DNA of 38,257 nt from an uncultured Clostridia bacterium (GCA_946610655.1 CAMOCH010000002.1:1-38257), one strand, 5' to 3'. Counted from the first letter of the stretch, positions 7,915 through 16,789 are shown. Notes: a model not told the origin generated them from the letters alone. Made by a program: numbers and translations.

Positions 7915-10113
7915 TTAACTTAAACTTTGAGGATTAATTTCAACAAAACAAGATATTTTTTGATTTTTTAATTCATCTGCCAAATTATACAATTGTGAAA
8001 TAATCTCATCAGCCTTTTCAAGCCTTAATCTAACCATAATTTGATATCTATATTTATTTTGAATTCTGCCAACTGGTGACTTTGATGCACCAATATAAAT
8101 AAACTGATTATCAAACTTAGTTTGCAATTCTTTTACTTTATCATAATACAACTTTGTTGTATTTTTTGCAAGACTTTCATCTTCACTGGTAAAAAGAATT
8201 CTTATAATTTTTGCAAAAGGTGGAAAATTTGTTATTTCTCTTAAATTTGCTTCCTTTTTATAAAATGCCAAATAATCATACATGCTTGCAAGCCTATAGA
8301 CATAATGTCTTGGCACATAAGTTTGCAAAATAATGTTTCCTTGCAAATCAGCGCGCCCAGCTCTTCCTGCAACCTGTGTAATAAGCTGAAAAGTTCTCTC
8401 AGTTGCAGTGTAACTACTTTGATACAAACTTTGATCTGCATCAATAATTCCAACAAGAGTAACAGCTGGAAAATCATGACCTTTTGCTATCATTTGAGTT
8501 CCAACCAAAACTTGTGCCTCACCATTTCTAAACTTGCTTAGTATATTATAGTGTCCATTTTTTTGACTTGTTGTGTCATTATCCATTCTCAAAACTTTTA
8601 CATTTGGAAACAGATATTCAATTTCATTCACAACTTGCTGAGTTCCAACACTTCCAAGTTTTAAGTTTTTACTATGACATTCTGGGCACTCTGTAAACAC
8701 TTTATATCTTGCTGCACAAAAGTGACATTTAAGCACATTTTCATATTTGTGATAAACAAGATTACTATCACAATTTTGGCATTTAGCAACAAATCCACAT
8801 TCCTTGCACATCAAAAATGAGCTATATCCACGCCTGTTGATAAATATCATTGCTTGATTGCCACTTTCTATAGTTTTTTTAAGCGCATCTTCAAGAGCAA
8901 TACTAAAAATGCCGGTGTTTCCATGTCTTATCTCTTCACCCATATCAACAATGGTAAGAGGTGGCAAAGGTTTTTTGTTAACTCTTTCTTTCATTTCAAG
9001 AAGCTTATATTCATGTGTTATTGCTTTATGATACGCTTCCAAATCTGGAGTTGCAGAACCCAAAACTAAAGATGCTCCACATATTTTTGCTCTTTCTTCT
9101 GCCACTTCAATTGTGTGATATCTTGGGTGGCTATCGCTTGTGTAACTTCCATCATGTTCTTCATCAATAATAATTATTCCAAGGTTTTCAATAGGAGCAA
9201 AAATTGCCGATCTTGCACCCACAACAATTTTAACTTTTCCAAGAAGAATTCTTTTCCATTCATCAAATCTTTCTCCTGCAGAAAGCCCACTATGCATAAT
9301 TGCAACATCATCACCAAAACGTGACCTAAAGTTTGACAAAACTTGTGGTGTTAGTGATATTTCTGGCACAAGCATAATTCCGGTTTTGCCATCTTGAATA
9401 ACTTTTTTCATAAGTGCCATATAAACTTCGGTTTTTCCACTGCCAGTAACACCATGCAAAAGATAATTTCCTTGCCCAGCAGAAATTATGTCAACAACGT
9501 TTTGTTGAGTTTTCGTAAGAACAACATTATTTGTAATGTTTTCAAGATTTTTCAGTGGTTTTCTAAGTATTGGTTTTGAAACAATTTTAACAACTTCATT
9601 ATCTGAAAGTATTTTACTTATTCCTGCCCCAAACATATTGTTAAGTTCTGCAGAAACAGCGCTACCTTTTTCCAACAAATAAGTGATTGCTCCAATTTGT
9701 TTGTGAGCATTTTTTCTCAAATTTGATAAATATTCCTTTGCTTTTTCTTCATCAATAATGCAAATATTTTCAAACAAGTCCTTAACTTTGCCGGTTCTCA
9801 TTTCGCTTGGCAAAAAAAGCCTTATGCTGTCACACATTCCAATATTATATTTTTTCTTTAAAAAACTGGCTAACAAAAATTGGTCTTTTTTAATAACCGG
9901 AAAATTTTCAAGAGGTTTAATAATTTTTTTTATTTTTGATTTATCAAAGCTAGTATTTTCTGTTATTTCAATCAAGTATCCTTCTTTTGTTTGATTTCCA
10001 AATGGCACCAAAACACGACTACCAACCTCTATGTTTTCATCAAGTTCGTAGTCAAAAACTTTATCAATTATGCTGCTTGCAATATCAATAATAACTCTGC
10101 CAAATTTTGCCAT
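7915..10113 (-). CDS. priA: primosomal replication restart helicase PriA
   Basis: PriA is a 3'-5' superfamily 2 helicase that reloads the replisome at abandoned forks. After the N-terminal DNA-binding domain (about residues 1-110) come Walker A GVTGSGKTE, the DEEH box, and GSATPDLEAY. The zinc-binding insert has paired cysteines (CKECGF, CQNC, CHFC, CPEC), and QVAGRAGRA is motif VI. At 732 residues it is slightly short because the 3'BD and linker are compact. GTGAGG lies just before the ATG. The coaBC gene often found upstream is absent, and rpoZ precedes priA instead, with a hairpin terminator between. Confidence 0.96.
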   Translation of the reverse strand: MAKFGRVIIDIASSIIDKVFDYELDENIEVGSRVLVPFGNQTKEGYLIEITENTSFDKSKIKKIIKPLENFPVIKKDQFLLASFLKKKYNIGMCDSIRLFLPSEMRTGKVKDLFENICIIDEEKAKEYLSNLRKNAHKQIGAITYLLEKGSAVSAELNNMFGAGISKILSDNEVVKIVSKPILRKPLKNLENITNNVVLTKTQQNVVDIISAGQGNYLLHGVTGSGKTEVYMALMKKVIQDGKTGIMLVPEISLTPQVLSNFRSRFGDDVAIMHSGLSAGERFDEWKRILLGKVKIVVGARSAIFAPIENLGIIIIDEEHDGSYTSDSHPRYHTIEVAEERAKICGASLVLGSATPDLEAYHKAITHEYKLLEMKERVNKKPLPPLTIVDMGEEIRHGNTGIFSIALEDALKKTIESGNQAMIFINRRGYSSFLMCKECGFVAKCQNCDSNLVYHKYENVLKCHFCAARYKVFTECPECHSKNLKLGSVGTQQVVNEIEYLFPNVKVLRMDNDTTSQKNGHYNILSKFRNGEAQVLVGTQMIAKGHDFPAVTLVGIIDADQSLYQSSYTATERTFQLITQVAGRAGRADLQGNIILQTYVPRHYVYRLASMYDYLAFYKKEANLREITNFPPFAKIIRILFTSEDESLAKNTTKLYYDKVKELQTKFDNQFIYIGASKSPVGRIQNKYRYQIMVRLRLEKADEIISQLYNLADELKNQKISCFVEINPQSLS

Positions 10114-10123
10114 TTTGCCTCAC

Positions 10124-10158
10124 TAAAAAAAGTTAGTATATACATTATATACTAACTT
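10124..10158 (-). terminator. terminator/attenuator hairpin between rpoZ and priA
   Basis: This is a perfect 13-bp inverted repeat: 10130-10142 pairs with 10146-10158 around a 3-base loop. On the minus strand seven T residues follow (A10124-10130 on the plus strand). The T run abuts the priA ribosome binding site, so readthrough here would set priA operon expression. No separate priA promoter is visible. Confidence 0.85.
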
Positions 10159-10183
10159 CAATAAAATTGTCTAATAAAATCAA

Positions 10184-10390
10184 TTACATTTCAACGTGTT
10201 TAACGTCGTAAACACCTTTATAGAACTCACGGCAAGCAAGTTCAATTGGTTTAATTTTTTGATTATCACGGAAAAAGTCTGGTTTTTCAATGACAAGTTC
10301 TTTTGCTCTTTTTGCAACAACTGTCACGAGTGCATATCTATTTCCTGCTTTTGTTATAATTTCTTCAATAGGTGGTTCAATCCAAGCCAT
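10184..10390 (-). CDS. rpoZ: RNA polymerase omega subunit
   Basis: Omega promotes folding and assembly of RNA polymerase by embracing the beta-prime C-terminus. The 68-residue product has the family's conserved N-terminal pattern NRYALVTVVAKRAKEL and the IKPIELACREFYKG segment. AAGGAGA precedes the ATG. Location upstream of priA matches the gmk-rpoZ-coaBC-priA neighbourhood of Bacillota, although gmk and coaBC are missing here. Confidence 0.93.
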   Translation of the reverse strand: MAWIEPPIEEIITKAGNRYALVTVVAKRAKELVIEKPDFFRDNQKIKPIELACREFYKGVYDVKHVEM

Positions 10391-10414
10391 AATAATCTCC
10401 TTTAAACTGCATAT

Positions 10415-10443
10415 AGTATATCACTAAGCAGCCCAATAATCAA
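10415..10443 (-). promoter_or_regulatory. predicted sigma-A promoter of rpoZ
   Basis: -35 TTGATT (10443-10438), a 17-nt spacer and -10 TATACT (10420-10415) lie on the minus strand. The predicted start lies about 18 bases before the rpoZ ATG. The promoter lies in the 70-base gap after ligA, where no terminator is visible. Confidence 0.6.
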
Positions 10444-10460
10444 GTGTTACAATAAAAATT

Positions 10461-12446
10461 TTATATAATTGCGTGGTTTTTTAAAATTTTAACAAACTCT
10501 TCTTCGTTTAAAATTTTAATGTTTAGTTCTTGTGCTTTAGTAAGTTTGCTTCCTGCATCTGTTCCTGCAATAACATAATCTGTGCTTTTTGAAACACTAG
10601 ACACAACATTTGCACCAAGTTTTTCCAAGTATGATGTTGCAACTGGCCTAGAAAAGTTTTCAAGCCCACCAGTTAACACCACTTTTTTGCCAAAGAACTC
10701 ACTTGTTTTTACTTCAACTGCTGAATTGTTTATCTTTAATCCAATATTAAGTAGTTCATTAATTTGGTTAACATTAAATTCATCAGCAAAATATTCAACA
10801 ATGTTTGTTGCAGAAATTTCTGCAATATCATCCATTTCAATAAGAGTGTTAATGTCTGCATGCATCAAAGCATCAAGAGTTCCAAACTGTCTAGCAAGCA
10901 TCTTTGCCATTTTTGCTCCAACACCATCAATGCCAAGTGCATAAATTAAGTTTGCAAACTCAACATTTTTGCTGGCACTTATGCCTTCCAAAATATTATC
11001 TGCTTTTTTGTCTTTAAAACCTTCAAGAGAAAGCAACTCATCTTTTGTAATTTTATAAATATCTGCAAAAGTTGTGATATTAAAGTTATCATGCAAAAGC
11101 TCAATTGTTTTAACGCTTAAGCCTTCAATATTCATTGTGTTTCTGCTTGCAAAATGTGTAAGTCTTGCAATAATTTGTCGTCTGCAACCCATGTGGTTTG
11201 TGCAGTATAAGTTTGCTATTGTTTCTCTAAGAGGAGCACCACATTCTGGGCAAATAGATGGCTTTTCAATCACTATGCTGTCATCATATGTTCTTGCAAC
11301 AGCCAAAATTTCAGGAATAACCTCGTTGCTACGTCTTATAAAAACATCGTCACCAAGTTTAACTTTTTTGCGCAAAATATCATTAAAGTTGTTGAGTGTT
11401 GCACGCTTTACAGTAACACCACAAAGGTCTGTTGGTTCTAATTCTGCAACAGGGGTTAGCTTTCCTGTTCTGCCAACTTGCCAAGTTATTGCAAGTAGTT
11501 TTGTGCTGGTTTCTTCGGCATCAAATTTATAAGCAATCATGCCCCTAGGAAATTTTGCAGTAAAACCCAGTTCTTCTTGAACTGCTTTGCTATTAATTTT
11601 AATAACAAGTCCATCAATCAAAAAATCCAAAACTTTACGCTTTTTGTCAATTTTATCAATAATTGATTTAATCTCTTGAATTGAATTAACAACTTCATAA
11701 AAATCTGCAACCAAGAATTTTTGCTCAATCAAAAATGAATGAATATCTTCTTGTTTTTCAAAAACTTTATTTTCAGAATAGTTTATGTTATATGCAAAAA
11801 AATCAAGGTTCCTGCTTGCTGTGATTTTTGGATCCAAATTTCTAAGAGCCCCTGCTGCAGCATTTCTGGCATTTTTTAGTTTTTCCTCGGAGTTATTATT
11901 AAACTTTTCAAGTTCACTAAGTTTCATAATAACTTCACCTTGAACAACAATTTTGCCCTTGTAATCAATGCTTAGTGGCAAAGACCTGATTGTTTTGGCC
12001 TGAAGTGTTACATCTTCGCCAATTTCTCCATTACCACGAGTCAATGCTTGAACAATTTTGCCATCTTCATATAAAACAGCAATAGGAAGACCATCAAACT
12101 TATACTCAACTGTGTAGTTTGTTTGATAATCTTGAATATTCAAATTTCTTTTTTGCCATTCTTCAATTTCTTCAAAAGATTGTGCTTTGTCTAAGCTGTA
12201 AAGTTTTGCAGTGTGCTTAACTTTGACAAATTTATCAAGTGCATCGCCACCAACTTTTTGTGAAGGACTATCACTTAAAACAACACCTGTTTCTTTTTCA
12301 AGTGCAAGCAGTTCATTATATAATTTATCCCATTGCTTGTCACTCATAATTGGATTATCGTAAACATAATATGCAACACTAGCTTCGTTGATTTTATCAC
12401 AAAGCTCTTGCATGTTTTTCAATTTTTCTTGATTAATTTTCTCCAT
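10461..12446 (-). CDS. ligA: NAD-dependent DNA ligase LigA
   Basis: LigA seals nicks in replication and repair using NAD+. The Ia and adenylation domains carry the AMP-accepting lysine at about residue 116 in EYKFDG (family pattern ExKxDG). An OB fold, a four-cysteine zinc finger (CPECG, then CTNHMGC), helix-hairpin-helix repeats and a C-terminal BRCT domain (FFGKKVVLTGGLENFSR) follow. The 661 residues are complete. The start overlaps the pcrA stop as TAATG, the conserved pcrA-ligA coupling. Confidence 0.97.
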   Translation of the reverse strand: MEKINQEKLKNMQELCDKINEASVAYYVYDNPIMSDKQWDKLYNELLALEKETGVVLSDSPSQKVGGDALDKFVKVKHTAKLYSLDKAQSFEEIEEWQKRNLNIQDYQTNYTVEYKFDGLPIAVLYEDGKIVQALTRGNGEIGEDVTLQAKTIRSLPLSIDYKGKIVVQGEVIMKLSELEKFNNNSEEKLKNARNAAAGALRNLDPKITASRNLDFFAYNINYSENKVFEKQEDIHSFLIEQKFLVADFYEVVNSIQEIKSIIDKIDKKRKVLDFLIDGLVIKINSKAVQEELGFTAKFPRGMIAYKFDAEETSTKLLAITWQVGRTGKLTPVAELEPTDLCGVTVKRATLNNFNDILRKKVKLGDDVFIRRSNEVIPEILAVARTYDDSIVIEKPSICPECGAPLRETIANLYCTNHMGCRRQIIARLTHFASRNTMNIEGLSVKTIELLHDNFNITTFADIYKITKDELLSLEGFKDKKADNILEGISASKNVEFANLIYALGIDGVGAKMAKMLARQFGTLDALMHADINTLIEMDDIAEISATNIVEYFADEFNVNQINELLNIGLKINNSAVEVKTSEFFGKKVVLTGGLENFSRPVATSYLEKLGANVVSSVSKSTDYVIAGTDAGSKLTKAQELNIKILNEEEFVKILKNHAII

Positions 12447-14686
12447 TAACCTATTATCTCCAATTTTGCATATTTTAGTGACAAAGTTTTTGAGCCAACA
12501 CTTTCAAAATTAACAGTAACAAAACCACCAGCAAAATCCGTTACACCAATGGTAACAACTCCAACCCCAAAATGAGGATGATTAACTTTTGTGCCAGGTC
12601 TATAATCTGCATAATTTATTTTTGGTTTTTCAGTCCCTTCAAGCATACTCATAGGTATTGTTGGTTTTTTCTTAACTTCGCCAGACACATTAACAACATT
12701 GATTTTGCTAGCTAAACTATAATCAACCTTAGCTCTTTCTGCATAATCAACACGTTCAATATCCTTAACGCTCAATTTTTCTGGTTCATCGGCAATCTCT
12801 GTTAAAAATCTTGATGGAACAGTGTATTCAATGGTTTTTTTACTAAAATCATAATGAGTTCTCGCCCTTGTTAAGTATAATCTTTCTTTCGCACGAGTTA
12901 TGGCAACATACATAAGTCTTCTTTCTTCTTCAAGTTCATTTGCATTAGGGCTGTTTATTGCTCTTGCAAGAGGAAAAAGTCCATCATTAAGCCCAATAAT
13001 AAACACACATTTAAATTCTAGCCCTTTTGCAGCATGAACAGTGATAACTGTTGCAAATTCATCACTTTCATTCATGCTATCAATATCTCTCATTAATGTA
13101 ATTCCCTGCAAATATTCTTCCAAATCTGCAGTTGTATTATCATCACAATATTCCTTTACACCTTCCAAAAAGTAGTCAACGTTAAGTTGTCTATTTTCAT
13201 CTTCTTCTGTTTTTTTGCCAATAGCTTCTTTTATGCCAACTTTTTCAATAACATAAGCCACAAGCTCATAAAGTGGATAAATTTCTTTTTTTGCAAAAAG
13301 ATCTTCAAACAAAATTCTAATTGGTTCAACTTTTTTTGCCATAACGCCTTGAGTTCTAGACTTATCCATAATTATGTCCATCAAATTGCAATCATTTGCT
13401 TTTGCAAGTTCAATCATGCTTTCTAATGTTGCATCACCAATACCTTTTTTAGGGAATCCTATCATTCTTATTGCAGCTTCGTCATCTTTTGGGTTTGACA
13501 AAAGTTTTAAGTATGCAATTGTATCTTTAATTTCTTTTCTTTCAAAGAATTTATGCCCACCATATACCTTGTATGGTATGTTATATGTAAGCAATTTCTC
13601 TTCAATAATTCGGCTGAGTGCGTTAACTCTCATAAGTATGGCAAAATCTTTATAACTATAGCCATTATATGTAACCAGGTTATTTATTGCATTTGCAACA
13701 TACTCTGCCTCTTCAATATCATTATAGCAAGTAAATTCTTCAACTCTTGCACCTTCTGGGTTTTCTGTCCATAAGTTTTTATCAAGTCGGTTTAAATTTC
13801 TTTTTATCAAGTGGTTTGCTTTTTCAAGAATTTTCTTGGTTGATCTATAGTTTTGTTCAAGTTTAAACACTGAAACAGGAGCAAAATCTCTTGTAAATGC
13901 CAAAACATTAGCACTTTCTGCTCCACGCCAAGAATATATACATTGGTCTTCATCACCAACAACAAACACATTTTTATATTTACTTGAAAGCACTCTAATA
14001 AGTTCATATTGAGCATAGTTTGTATCTTGAAATTCATCAACATGAATATATTTAAATCTCTGTTGATAAAGTTCGAGCACTGCTGGCTTTTCTTTAAAAA
14101 GTTTATATGTTTTGCTAAGCAAATCATCAAAATCTAATGAATTAGATTTTTTAAGTTCTTTTTCATACTCTTTATAGCAATCAATAATAACGTCTCTTTT
14201 ATAAGAGCGCTCCATGTGTTCTTCATACTCGTCTGGTTCCAACAGATGGTTTTTTGCATTGGATATATGGTAACCAATTGTTTCTGCATTAACACTTGTA
14301 TTCTTTGTTTCAAGAATTCTTTTAATAACTCTTTCTTTTTCAATATCCCCATAAATAGTAAAATTCCTATCGTATCCAATTTCTTCTGCATGACGGCGAA
14401 GTATTCTTGTGCACATGGCATGAAAGGTGCATATCCATGCATCTGAGCTAGAATCTACCATTCTTTCTATTCTTGATTTCATTTCGTCTGCAGCTTTGTT
14501 AGTGAAAGTTATTGCAAGAATATTATATGCAGGCACACCAACTTCATCAATTAAGTATGCAATATGGTGAGTAAGCATTCTTGTTTTTCCACTGCCAGCA
14601 CCTGCTGTTACCAAAACAGGTCCTTCTGTTACGCTTGCAGGTTTTCTTTGTTCATCGTTTAAATTGTCTAGTATTGAAAATGCCAT
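12446..14686 (-). CDS. pcrA: ATP-dependent DNA helicase PcrA/UvrD
   Basis: This is an SF1A 3'-5' helicase for repair and removal of roadblocks. Motifs occur in order: Q motif near LNDEQRKP, Walker A TAGAGSGKT, motif Ia AITFTNKAADEMK, Walker B VDEFQDTN, motif III GDEDQCIYSWRGA, QNYRS, VHAAKGLEF and YVAITRAKERL. The C-terminus contains the RNA-polymerase-interacting Tudor-like segment (PGTKVNHPHFGVGVV). The 746 residues are typical of PcrA. It leads the pcrA-ligA unit from its own promoter. Confidence 0.96.
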   Translation of the reverse strand: MAFSILDNLNDEQRKPASVTEGPVLVTAGAGSGKTRMLTHHIAYLIDEVGVPAYNILAITFTNKAADEMKSRIERMVDSSSDAWICTFHAMCTRILRRHAEEIGYDRNFTIYGDIEKERVIKRILETKNTSVNAETIGYHISNAKNHLLEPDEYEEHMERSYKRDVIIDCYKEYEKELKKSNSLDFDDLLSKTYKLFKEKPAVLELYQQRFKYIHVDEFQDTNYAQYELIRVLSSKYKNVFVVGDEDQCIYSWRGAESANVLAFTRDFAPVSVFKLEQNYRSTKKILEKANHLIKRNLNRLDKNLWTENPEGARVEEFTCYNDIEEAEYVANAINNLVTYNGYSYKDFAILMRVNALSRIIEEKLLTYNIPYKVYGGHKFFERKEIKDTIAYLKLLSNPKDDEAAIRMIGFPKKGIGDATLESMIELAKANDCNLMDIIMDKSRTQGVMAKKVEPIRILFEDLFAKKEIYPLYELVAYVIEKVGIKEAIGKKTEEDENRQLNVDYFLEGVKEYCDDNTTADLEEYLQGITLMRDIDSMNESDEFATVITVHAAKGLEFKCVFIIGLNDGLFPLARAINSPNANELEEERRLMYVAITRAKERLYLTRARTHYDFSKKTIEYTVPSRFLTEIADEPEKLSVKDIERVDYAERAKVDYSLASKINVVNVSGEVKKKPTIPMSMLEGTEKPKINYADYRPGTKVNHPHFGVGVVTIGVTDFAGGFVTVNFESVGSKTLSLKYAKLEIIG

Positions 14687-14714
14687 TTTCTATCCTTAAA
14701 TAAATATTAAGTTT

Positions 14715-14742
14715 ATTATAACATAATGGCATTAATTTTCAA
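14715..14742 (-). promoter_or_regulatory. predicted sigma-A promoter of pcrA-ligA
   Basis: -35 TTGAAA (14742-14737), a 16-nt spacer and a consensus -10 TATAAT (14720-14715) lie about 28 bases upstream of the pcrA ATG. Confidence 0.65.
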
Positions 14743-14749
14743 AACAATT

Positions 14750-15094
14750 TTAGTTTTGATTAATTAAATTATTGCTAATTATATAATCCTTAATGGTATT
14801 ATATTTTTTAATCAATTTCAAAATATATTTTTCTTTACTTTCGGCAGAAAGTGTTTCTAAATACTTTTTGCTCACCAATTGACTAATTGGGTTAATTATA
14901 ATCTCATCTTCAGATTTTTCCAACAATCTTTTTACTTTTGGAAAAAGTGGGTCATCTTCTATTGCTCTCATGTTAGCCACAAAAGTATATGACGTGTTTG
15001 CTGCAAGTGCCTGAGAATTTCCACTTGATATTTCTCCTGCCGTTTTTAGTCTTTCTTTTGCTTGTTTTGCAAGTGATTTTAAATTTGCATTCAT
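14750..15094 (-). CDS. hypothetical protein, 114 residues, basic and mostly helical
   Basis: I do not recognise this protein. I chose the ATG at 15094, which has GAGGAGA about 6 bases upstream; the longer frame to 15163 has a Cys/Phe-rich leader with no ribosome binding site. The protein has a lysine-rich amphipathic N-terminus (SLAKQAKERL), a polar Ser/Asn/Ala stretch, then helices with alternating acidic and basic residues ending in LKLIKKYNTIKDYI. It has no Cys or Trp, no signal peptide and no membrane segment. It sits alone between the rplS terminator and the pcrA promoter. It looks like a genuine gene because of its ribosome binding site and isolated frame. Function unknown. Confidence 0.7.
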   Translation of the reverse strand: MNANLKSLAKQAKERLKTAGEISSGNSQALAANTSYTFVANMRAIEDDPLFPKVKRLLEKSEDEIIINPISQLVSKKYLETLSAESKEKYILKLIKKYNTIKDYIISNNLINQN

Positions 15095-15192
15095 ATTTAT
15101 TCTCCTCAAAAAAAGACTAGCACAAAATATCCCTTGAAAGTTATCAATCAAAATATTAGACAAAATACAACAAAATTAGTGCTTTTTCGACA

Positions 15193-15219
15193 TAAAAAAA
15201 AGCAGGACTTTTGCCCTGC
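15193..15219 (-). terminator. rho-independent terminator after rplS
   Basis: On the minus strand GCAGGGC pairs with GTCCTGC (one G-U pair) around an AAAA loop, followed by eight T residues. It starts 19 bases beyond the rplS stop. Confidence 0.92.
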
Positions 15220-15237
15220 AATTTATCTTAACAAAAA

Positions 15238-15600
15238 TTAATCTTTGTTTGTTTTAACAATTTTATCTTTAATTTTTGCACTCTTGCCACTGCGTTCACG
15301 AAGATAGTAAAGTTTTGCTCTTCTTACATCACCTTTACGAATGATATCGATATGATCGATTTTTGGTGAATGTAATGGGAATATTCTTTCTACTCCAATA
15401 CCATAAGACACTCTTCTTACTGTGAAAGTTTCTCTAAGGCCACCGTTGCGTTTTGCAATAACAATTCCTTCATATCCTTGAAGTCTTTCTTTGTTGCCTT
15501 CAACAACTTTAACCCAAACTTTAACAGTGTCACCAATGTCAAATGCTGGTAAATCAGTGCGCATACTTTCTTTTTCGATTGCATCAATAATATTTGCCAT
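15238..15600 (-). CDS. rplS: 50S ribosomal protein L19
   Basis: L19 sits at the 30S-50S interface. The 120-residue sequence has the family's SH3-like barrel signatures: FDIGDTVKVWVKVVEGN, RLQGYEGIVIA, RETFTVRRVSYGIGVERIFPLHSP and RRAKLYYLRERSGK. AGGAGG precedes the ATG. In most Bacillota rplS directly follows trmD; here it is a separate monocistronic unit after yraN, with its own leader and terminator. Confidence 0.97.
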   Translation of the reverse strand: MANIIDAIEKESMRTDLPAFDIGDTVKVWVKVVEGNKERLQGYEGIVIAKRNGGLRETFTVRRVSYGIGVERIFPLHSPKIDHIDIIRKGDVRRAKLYYLRERSGKSAKIKDKIVKTNKD

Positions 15601-15633
15601 ATTCTTGTTTCCTCCTAAAAATTTAGTATGTGG

Positions 15634-15689
15634 AGCGTTCTTGAAAAGCTAATAAAAATTGCTTACAGAGGACTCACTCTTTACACGCT
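15634..15689 (-). ncRNA. candidate L19 leader (autoregulatory 5' UTR of rplS)
   Basis: The rplS 5' untranslated region can fold into a closed element. AGCGT (15689-15685) pairs with ACGCT (15638-15634). Inside is an AAGC/GCTT hairpin and a GAGTGAGTCCTC segment. The tract AAGAACGCTCCACATAC resembles my memory of the Rfam L19_leader motif of low-GC Gram-positives, through which ribosomal protein L19 is thought to repress its own mRNA. The assignment rests on position and visible pairing, without a covariance search. Confidence 0.5.
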
Positions 15690-15693
15690 TTGT

Positions 15694-15722
15694 AGTTTAT
15701 CATAGTTTTGATTATAAATCAA
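15694..15722 (-). promoter_or_regulatory. possible promoter of rplS
   Basis: -35 TTGATT (15722-15717) and a weaker -10 TAAACT (15699-15694) are separated by 17 bases. The predicted start falls right at the 5' edge of the candidate L19 leader, which supports it despite the imperfect -10. Confidence 0.4.
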
Positions 15723-15750
15723 GTGCTTTTTTAAAAAATAAATATTATTT

Positions 15751-16179
15751 TTAAAATGCATTTTCAATATGTTCAATTTTGCCATTTAAAACACTTACAA
15801 CGTCAAATTGAACATCGTAATTTTCTAAATTATGTTTTTTTATGTAGCTAATTGCAAATCTTTTAATATGTTGTTGTTTTGCCATAGTCACAGCCTCTTC
15901 TGGCAACCCAAATTCATCACTTTCCCTTGCTTTAACTTCAACAAAAACATAAGTATCACGTATGTTCTTTTTTAAATTTTCATATGCATCTTTTTGTAAA
16001 GTTCCTTCTTCAACCTGCTTTTTCAAATTTTTTACTGCAAGTTTGCTTGAAATTTTTGCAACAATATCAACTTCAGCACCAGCTAATTTTGAGTTTGTTT
16101 CAACAATCTCATAGCCAATGCTTTTTAAATATTTTTGAGCAAGAAATTCTCCCTCTTTCCACGTTTTAATGTTGTTCAT
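15751..16179 (-). CDS. YraN/UPF0102 family endonuclease-like protein
   Basis: Members have a restriction-endonuclease-like fold; the cellular role is uncertain. The active-site pattern is visible: E17-like region (GEFLAQKYLKSIGYEIV), AEVDIVA and VFVEVKAR, followed by the family's QFDVVSV end. At 142 residues it is about 20 longer than usual. The extra piece is a Lys/Glu-rich insertion (around residues 46-70) between the catalytic Asp strand and VEVK. It overlaps the end of rnhB by 14 bases, the usual rnhB-yraN pairing. Confidence 0.9.
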   Translation of the reverse strand: MNNIKTWKEGEFLAQKYLKSIGYEIVETNSKLAGAEVDIVAKISSKLAVKNLKKQVEEGTLQKDAYENLKKNIRDTYVFVEVKARESDEFGLPEEAVTMAKQQHIKRFAISYIKKHNLENYDVQFDVVSVLNGKIEHIENAF

Positions 16180-16789
16180 TTAAAAACCCCAAAAATGATT
16201 TTCTGTGAATATCTAAAACACCATATTTTTTAATTGCATCAATGTGTGCTTTTGTTCCATAACCCTTATGTTTTTCAAAACCATATTCTGGATATTTTTC
16301 AGCAAGCGAAATCATCAATCTATCCCTTGTAACCTTTGCAATTATGCTTGCTGCAGCAATATTATAACTAAGTGCATCACCATGAATTATTGGAAGTGTT
16401 GGCACCGTAACATCAAGACCTTTAACTGCATCAACCAAAACAATATCTGGCTTTATTTCCATGCTTTCAATAGCATTTTTCATACATAGTTTTGTTGCTT
16501 CAAGTATGTTAATTTCATCAATTGTCTTTTCATCAACAAACATAACTGAATAGCAAATTGCTTTTGCTATGATTTCATCATACAACTTTTCTCTTTTCTT
16601 TTCACTTATTTTTTTGCTGTCGTCAACACCTTCAATAATGTCATCAAGTGGCATAATAACGCACGCACAACAAACAGGACCAGCAAGAGGACCTCTGCCA
16701 ACTTCATCAATTCCAGCAATAAGATTGTAACCTTTTTGAGTTAAGTTGTTTTCATATTGTAAATTATCAATTTTTTCATTAGATTTCAT
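16166..16789 (-). CDS. rnhB: ribonuclease HII
   Basis: RNase HII cleaves RNA in RNA-DNA hybrids and removes single ribonucleotides from DNA. The signature GIDEVGRGPLAGPV near residue 25 holds two of the acidic catalytic residues. Further acidic catalytic positions are expected around LVDAVKGLD and AAASIIAKVTRDR. The product is about 207 residues. The ATG at 16789 is preferred, with a TTG one codon earlier as the alternative; neither has a strong ribosome binding site. It overlaps the end of rbgA by about 10 bases, so coupling is likely. Confidence 0.96.
   Translation of the reverse strand: MKSNEKIDNLQYENNLTQKGYNLIAGIDEVGRGPLAGPVCCACVIMPLDDIIEGVDDSKKISEKKREKLYDEIIAKAICYSVMFVDEKTIDEINILEATKLCMKNAIESMEIKPDIVLVDAVKGLDVTVPTLPIIHGDALSYNIAAASIIAKVTRDRLMISLAEKYPEYGFEKHKGYGTKAHIDAIKKYGVLDIHRKSFLGFLNEQH

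Noticed and set aside
14735..14765. CAAAAC/GTTTTG inverted repeat as a terminator after the 114-residue gene
   Set aside because: The stem is weak, no T run follows, and it overlaps the pcrA promoter -35.
15120..15165. Promoter TTGATT-16-TATTTT for the 114-residue gene
   Set aside because: The -10 is weak and the region is AT-rich enough to produce such matches by chance; not listed as a feature.
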